From Pseudomonadota bacterium (GTDB lineage: Bacteria; Pseudomonadota; Alphaproteobacteria; Caulobacterales; Caulobacteraceae), in contig JAEYTM010000254.1 of assembly GCA_023434015.1 (NCBI GenBank), positions 1 through 6,368 on the forward strand: a DNA stretch of 6,368 bases, written 5' to 3'. A program made the translations under genes and the position numbers. The notes under the pieces were generated by a model. That model was not told the origin of the DNA. It was given only the letters and a program-made list of their open reading frames with translations, and made no database searches. This document shows, one piece after another, positions 5,113 through 6,368 of this stretch (position 1 is the stretch's first letter; each line of letters opens with the position of its first letter).

Positions 5113-6072
5113 ATGGATATGGATCTCCCCGACTACGCGATCGAGGCGAAGGGCCTGGTCAAGACCTACGCGGCCACCAAGACCACGCCGGAGATGCGCG
5201 CGCTCAAGGGGATCGACCTGGCCATCCCGCGCGGCTCGATCTTCGGCCTGCTGGGGCCGAACGGGGCCGGCAAGTCGACCTTCATCAACATCCTCTCGGG
5301 CCTCTGCAACAAGACCTCGGGCACGGTGCGAATCTGGGGCCGCGACATCGACCATCGGCCGCGCGACGCCCGCGCCGCCATCGGGGTGGTGCCGCAGGAG
5401 ATCGCCGCCGACCCCTTCTTCACGCCGCGGGAATCCCTCGAGGTCGCCGCCGGGATGTACGCGGTGCCGAAGGCCGAGCGCCGCACGGCCGAGCTGCTCG
5501 CCGCCGTCGGCCTGGCCGACAAGGGCGACGCCTATGTCCGCCAGCTTTCCGGCGGCATGAAACGCCGGCTGATGGTCGCCAAGGCCATGGTCCACAATCC
5601 GCCGGTGCTGATCCTCGACGAACCCACCGCCGGGGTGGACGTGGAGCTGCGCAAGCAGCTTTGGGCCTATGTCCTGGAGCTGAACCGCAAGGGCGTGACC
5701 ATCGTGCTCACCACCCACTACCTGGAAGAGGCCCAGGAGCTCTGCGACCAGATCGCCATCATCAACCGCGGCCAGGTGGTCGCCTGCGAGCCGACCACCA
5801 CCCTGCTGCGCCGGATGGACACCCGCAAGGTGCTGGTCACGCCGCAGGAGCCGATGACCGCCGCGCCGGAGTTGGCCGGCTTTGAGACCCAGTTGCTGGC
5901 CTCGGGCGGTTTCTCGGTGGGCTACCGGACCGGCCAGTCGAGCGTCGAGCAGGTGCTGGCCGCGATCCGCGCCGCCGGCCTGCACATCCGCGACATCTCC
6001 ACTGAGGACCCGGACCTGGAGGACGTGTTCGTCTCCCTGACCTACGCCGCGCCCGAGGCCGCGGACATCTAG
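5113..6072 (+). CDS. ABC-2 type transporter ATPase, YadG-like
   Basis: The nucleotide-binding subunit of an ABC exporter, closely resembling E. coli YadG; it would sit on the inner face of the membrane and power an ABC-2 permease. Substrate unknown. In the 319-residue product the Walker A GPNGAGKST is at 48-56, the Q-loop Gln at 95 (VVPQE), the signature LSGGMKRRLM at 145-154, Walker B VLILDEP at 165-171, and the switch His at 202 (TTHYLEEA), so the site is complete. After about residue 225 comes a C-terminal regulatory region ending in TEDPDLEDVFVSLTYA, usual for YadG-type ATPases. The start is uncertain: ATG 5113 or 5119 are both just before the conserved YAIEAKGLVKTY; GTG 5068 and ATG 5080 are in frame upstream but add only unlike residues. 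Oddly, no permease follows; the next gene is a converging GNAT. The partner must be elsewhere. Confidence 0.93.
   Translation: MDMDLPDYAIEAKGLVKTYAATKTTPEMRALKGIDLAIPRGSIFGLLGPNGAGKSTFINILSGLCNKTSGTVRIWGRDIDHRPRDARAAIGVVPQEIAADPFFTPRESLEVAAGMYAVPKAERRTAELLAAVGLADKGDAYVRQLSGGMKRRLMVAKAMVHNPPVLILDEPTAGVDVELRKQLWAYVLELNRKGVTIVLTTHYLEEAQELCDQIAIINRGQVVACEPTTTLLRRMDTRKVLVTPQEPMTAAPELAGFETQLLASGGFSVGYRTGQSSVEQVLAAIRAAGLHIRDISTEDPDLEDVFVSLTYAAPEAADI
6069..6072. other. CTAG shared by two convergent stop codons
   Basis: The palindrome CTAG supplies TAG to the ABC gene (6070-6072, + strand) and TAG to the GNAT gene (6071-6069, - strand). The two reading frames therefore overlap tail to tail by four bases, leaving no room for a terminator between them; transcripts from each must run into the other gene or end inside it. 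Confidence 0.9.
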
Positions 6073-6368
6073 CGGCCGTCGAGGTCGCGGATGTCGGCCC
6101 AGCGATAGGCCACCTCGTGCAGCAGGGCGCCCCCGGGGCCGGCTTCCAGCCGCGGCGCCTGCGGCTCGCCGCCGAGGTGCTCATAGAAGCCGCGGGCGCG
6201 AAGATTGTCTCGCAGCACTGAGATGGTCAGCGACCTCGCCCCGTGGGCGGCCAGAACCCGGGCGGCCTCGACCGTCAGCCGGCGGCCGAGGCCCCGGCCC
6301 TGGGCCGCGCGCAACAGTTAAAGGGTGGCGATCTCCGCATCGGCCGGCGCGCCCGGACGGGCCGCGCC
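6069..6368 (-). pseudogene. GNAT acetyltransferase interrupted by an in-frame stop, 5' end outside window
   Basis: The minus strand encodes the C-terminal part of a GNAT-family N-acetyltransferase, which transfers acetyl from acetyl-CoA to an amine; the substrate is unknown. From the right edge the frame reads GAARPGAPADAEIATL, then TAA (6318-6320), then LLRAAQGRGLGRRL and on to the stop TAG at 6071-6069. The family normally has an uninterrupted strand of the type EIATLYLL before the acetyl-CoA loop (Q/R-x-x-G-x-G, here QGRGLG), so the TAA most simply replaces a Tyr codon (TAT or TAC) by one base. Frame and similarity continue on both sides, so there is no frameshift. Motif B-like NLRARGFYEHLGGE follows. 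A restart at TTG 6314 would give 81 residues lacking the first half of the fold and is unlikely to be active. It is either a young pseudogene or a base-call error. Its stop shares CTAG with the ABC gene stop. Confidence 0.75.

Noticed and set aside
6069..6314. Complete 81-residue protein from TTG 6314
   Set aside because: GNAT similarity continues in the same frame upstream of the TAA, so this is the downstream part of a broken longer gene and not a natural start.

Overview
This is a GC-rich, densely coding stretch of an alphaproteobacterial chromosome, most likely from Caulobacterales (Caulobacter or Phenylobacterium type). That placement is inferred from the protein families, the rph / hrcA-grpE / dnaN neighbourhood and promoter-like sequences fitting alphaproteobacterial consensus patterns. 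No database was consulted. There is no tRNA, rRNA, CRISPR array, phage gene or transposase in the window.

Layout: (1) 31-806, + strand: a small membrane protein of the DUF2975 family followed after 11 bases by a YozG-like Xre/HTH regulator. (2) 818-1534, - strand: rph (RNase PH), convergent with the HTH gene. (3) 1535-1644: a divergent control region with a good candidate sigma-32 (heat-shock) promoter for hrcA and a possible 12-codon leader ORF that overlaps the hrcA start. (4) 1645-3356, + strand: hrcA then grpE, the heat-shock repressor and the DnaK nucleotide-exchange factor, almost certainly one operon. (5) 3472-4590, + strand: dnaN, the DNA polymerase III sliding clamp, with a weak candidate promoter of its own. 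(6) 4602-4716: a structured palindromic intergenic repeat of about 115 bases filling the gap between dnaN and the next, convergent gene. (7) 4724-5026, - strand: a small CHCC zinc-finger protein. (8) 5113-6072, + strand: the ATPase of a YadG-type ABC-2 transporter, without an adjacent permease in the window. (9) 6069-6368 and beyond, - strand: the C-terminal part of a GNAT acetyltransferase whose frame is interrupted by one TAA codon, apparently a recent pseudogene or a base-call error.

Most of the window is core housekeeping: RNA 3'-end maturation (rph), chaperone control (hrcA, grpE) and replication (dnaN). I do not see a new multi-gene system. The observations most worth checking are the nonsense-interrupted GNAT gene at the right edge, the palindromic repeat after dnaN, the sigma-32 promoter with the overlapping leader ORF before hrcA, and the CTAG shared by the stop codons of the ABC and GNAT genes.
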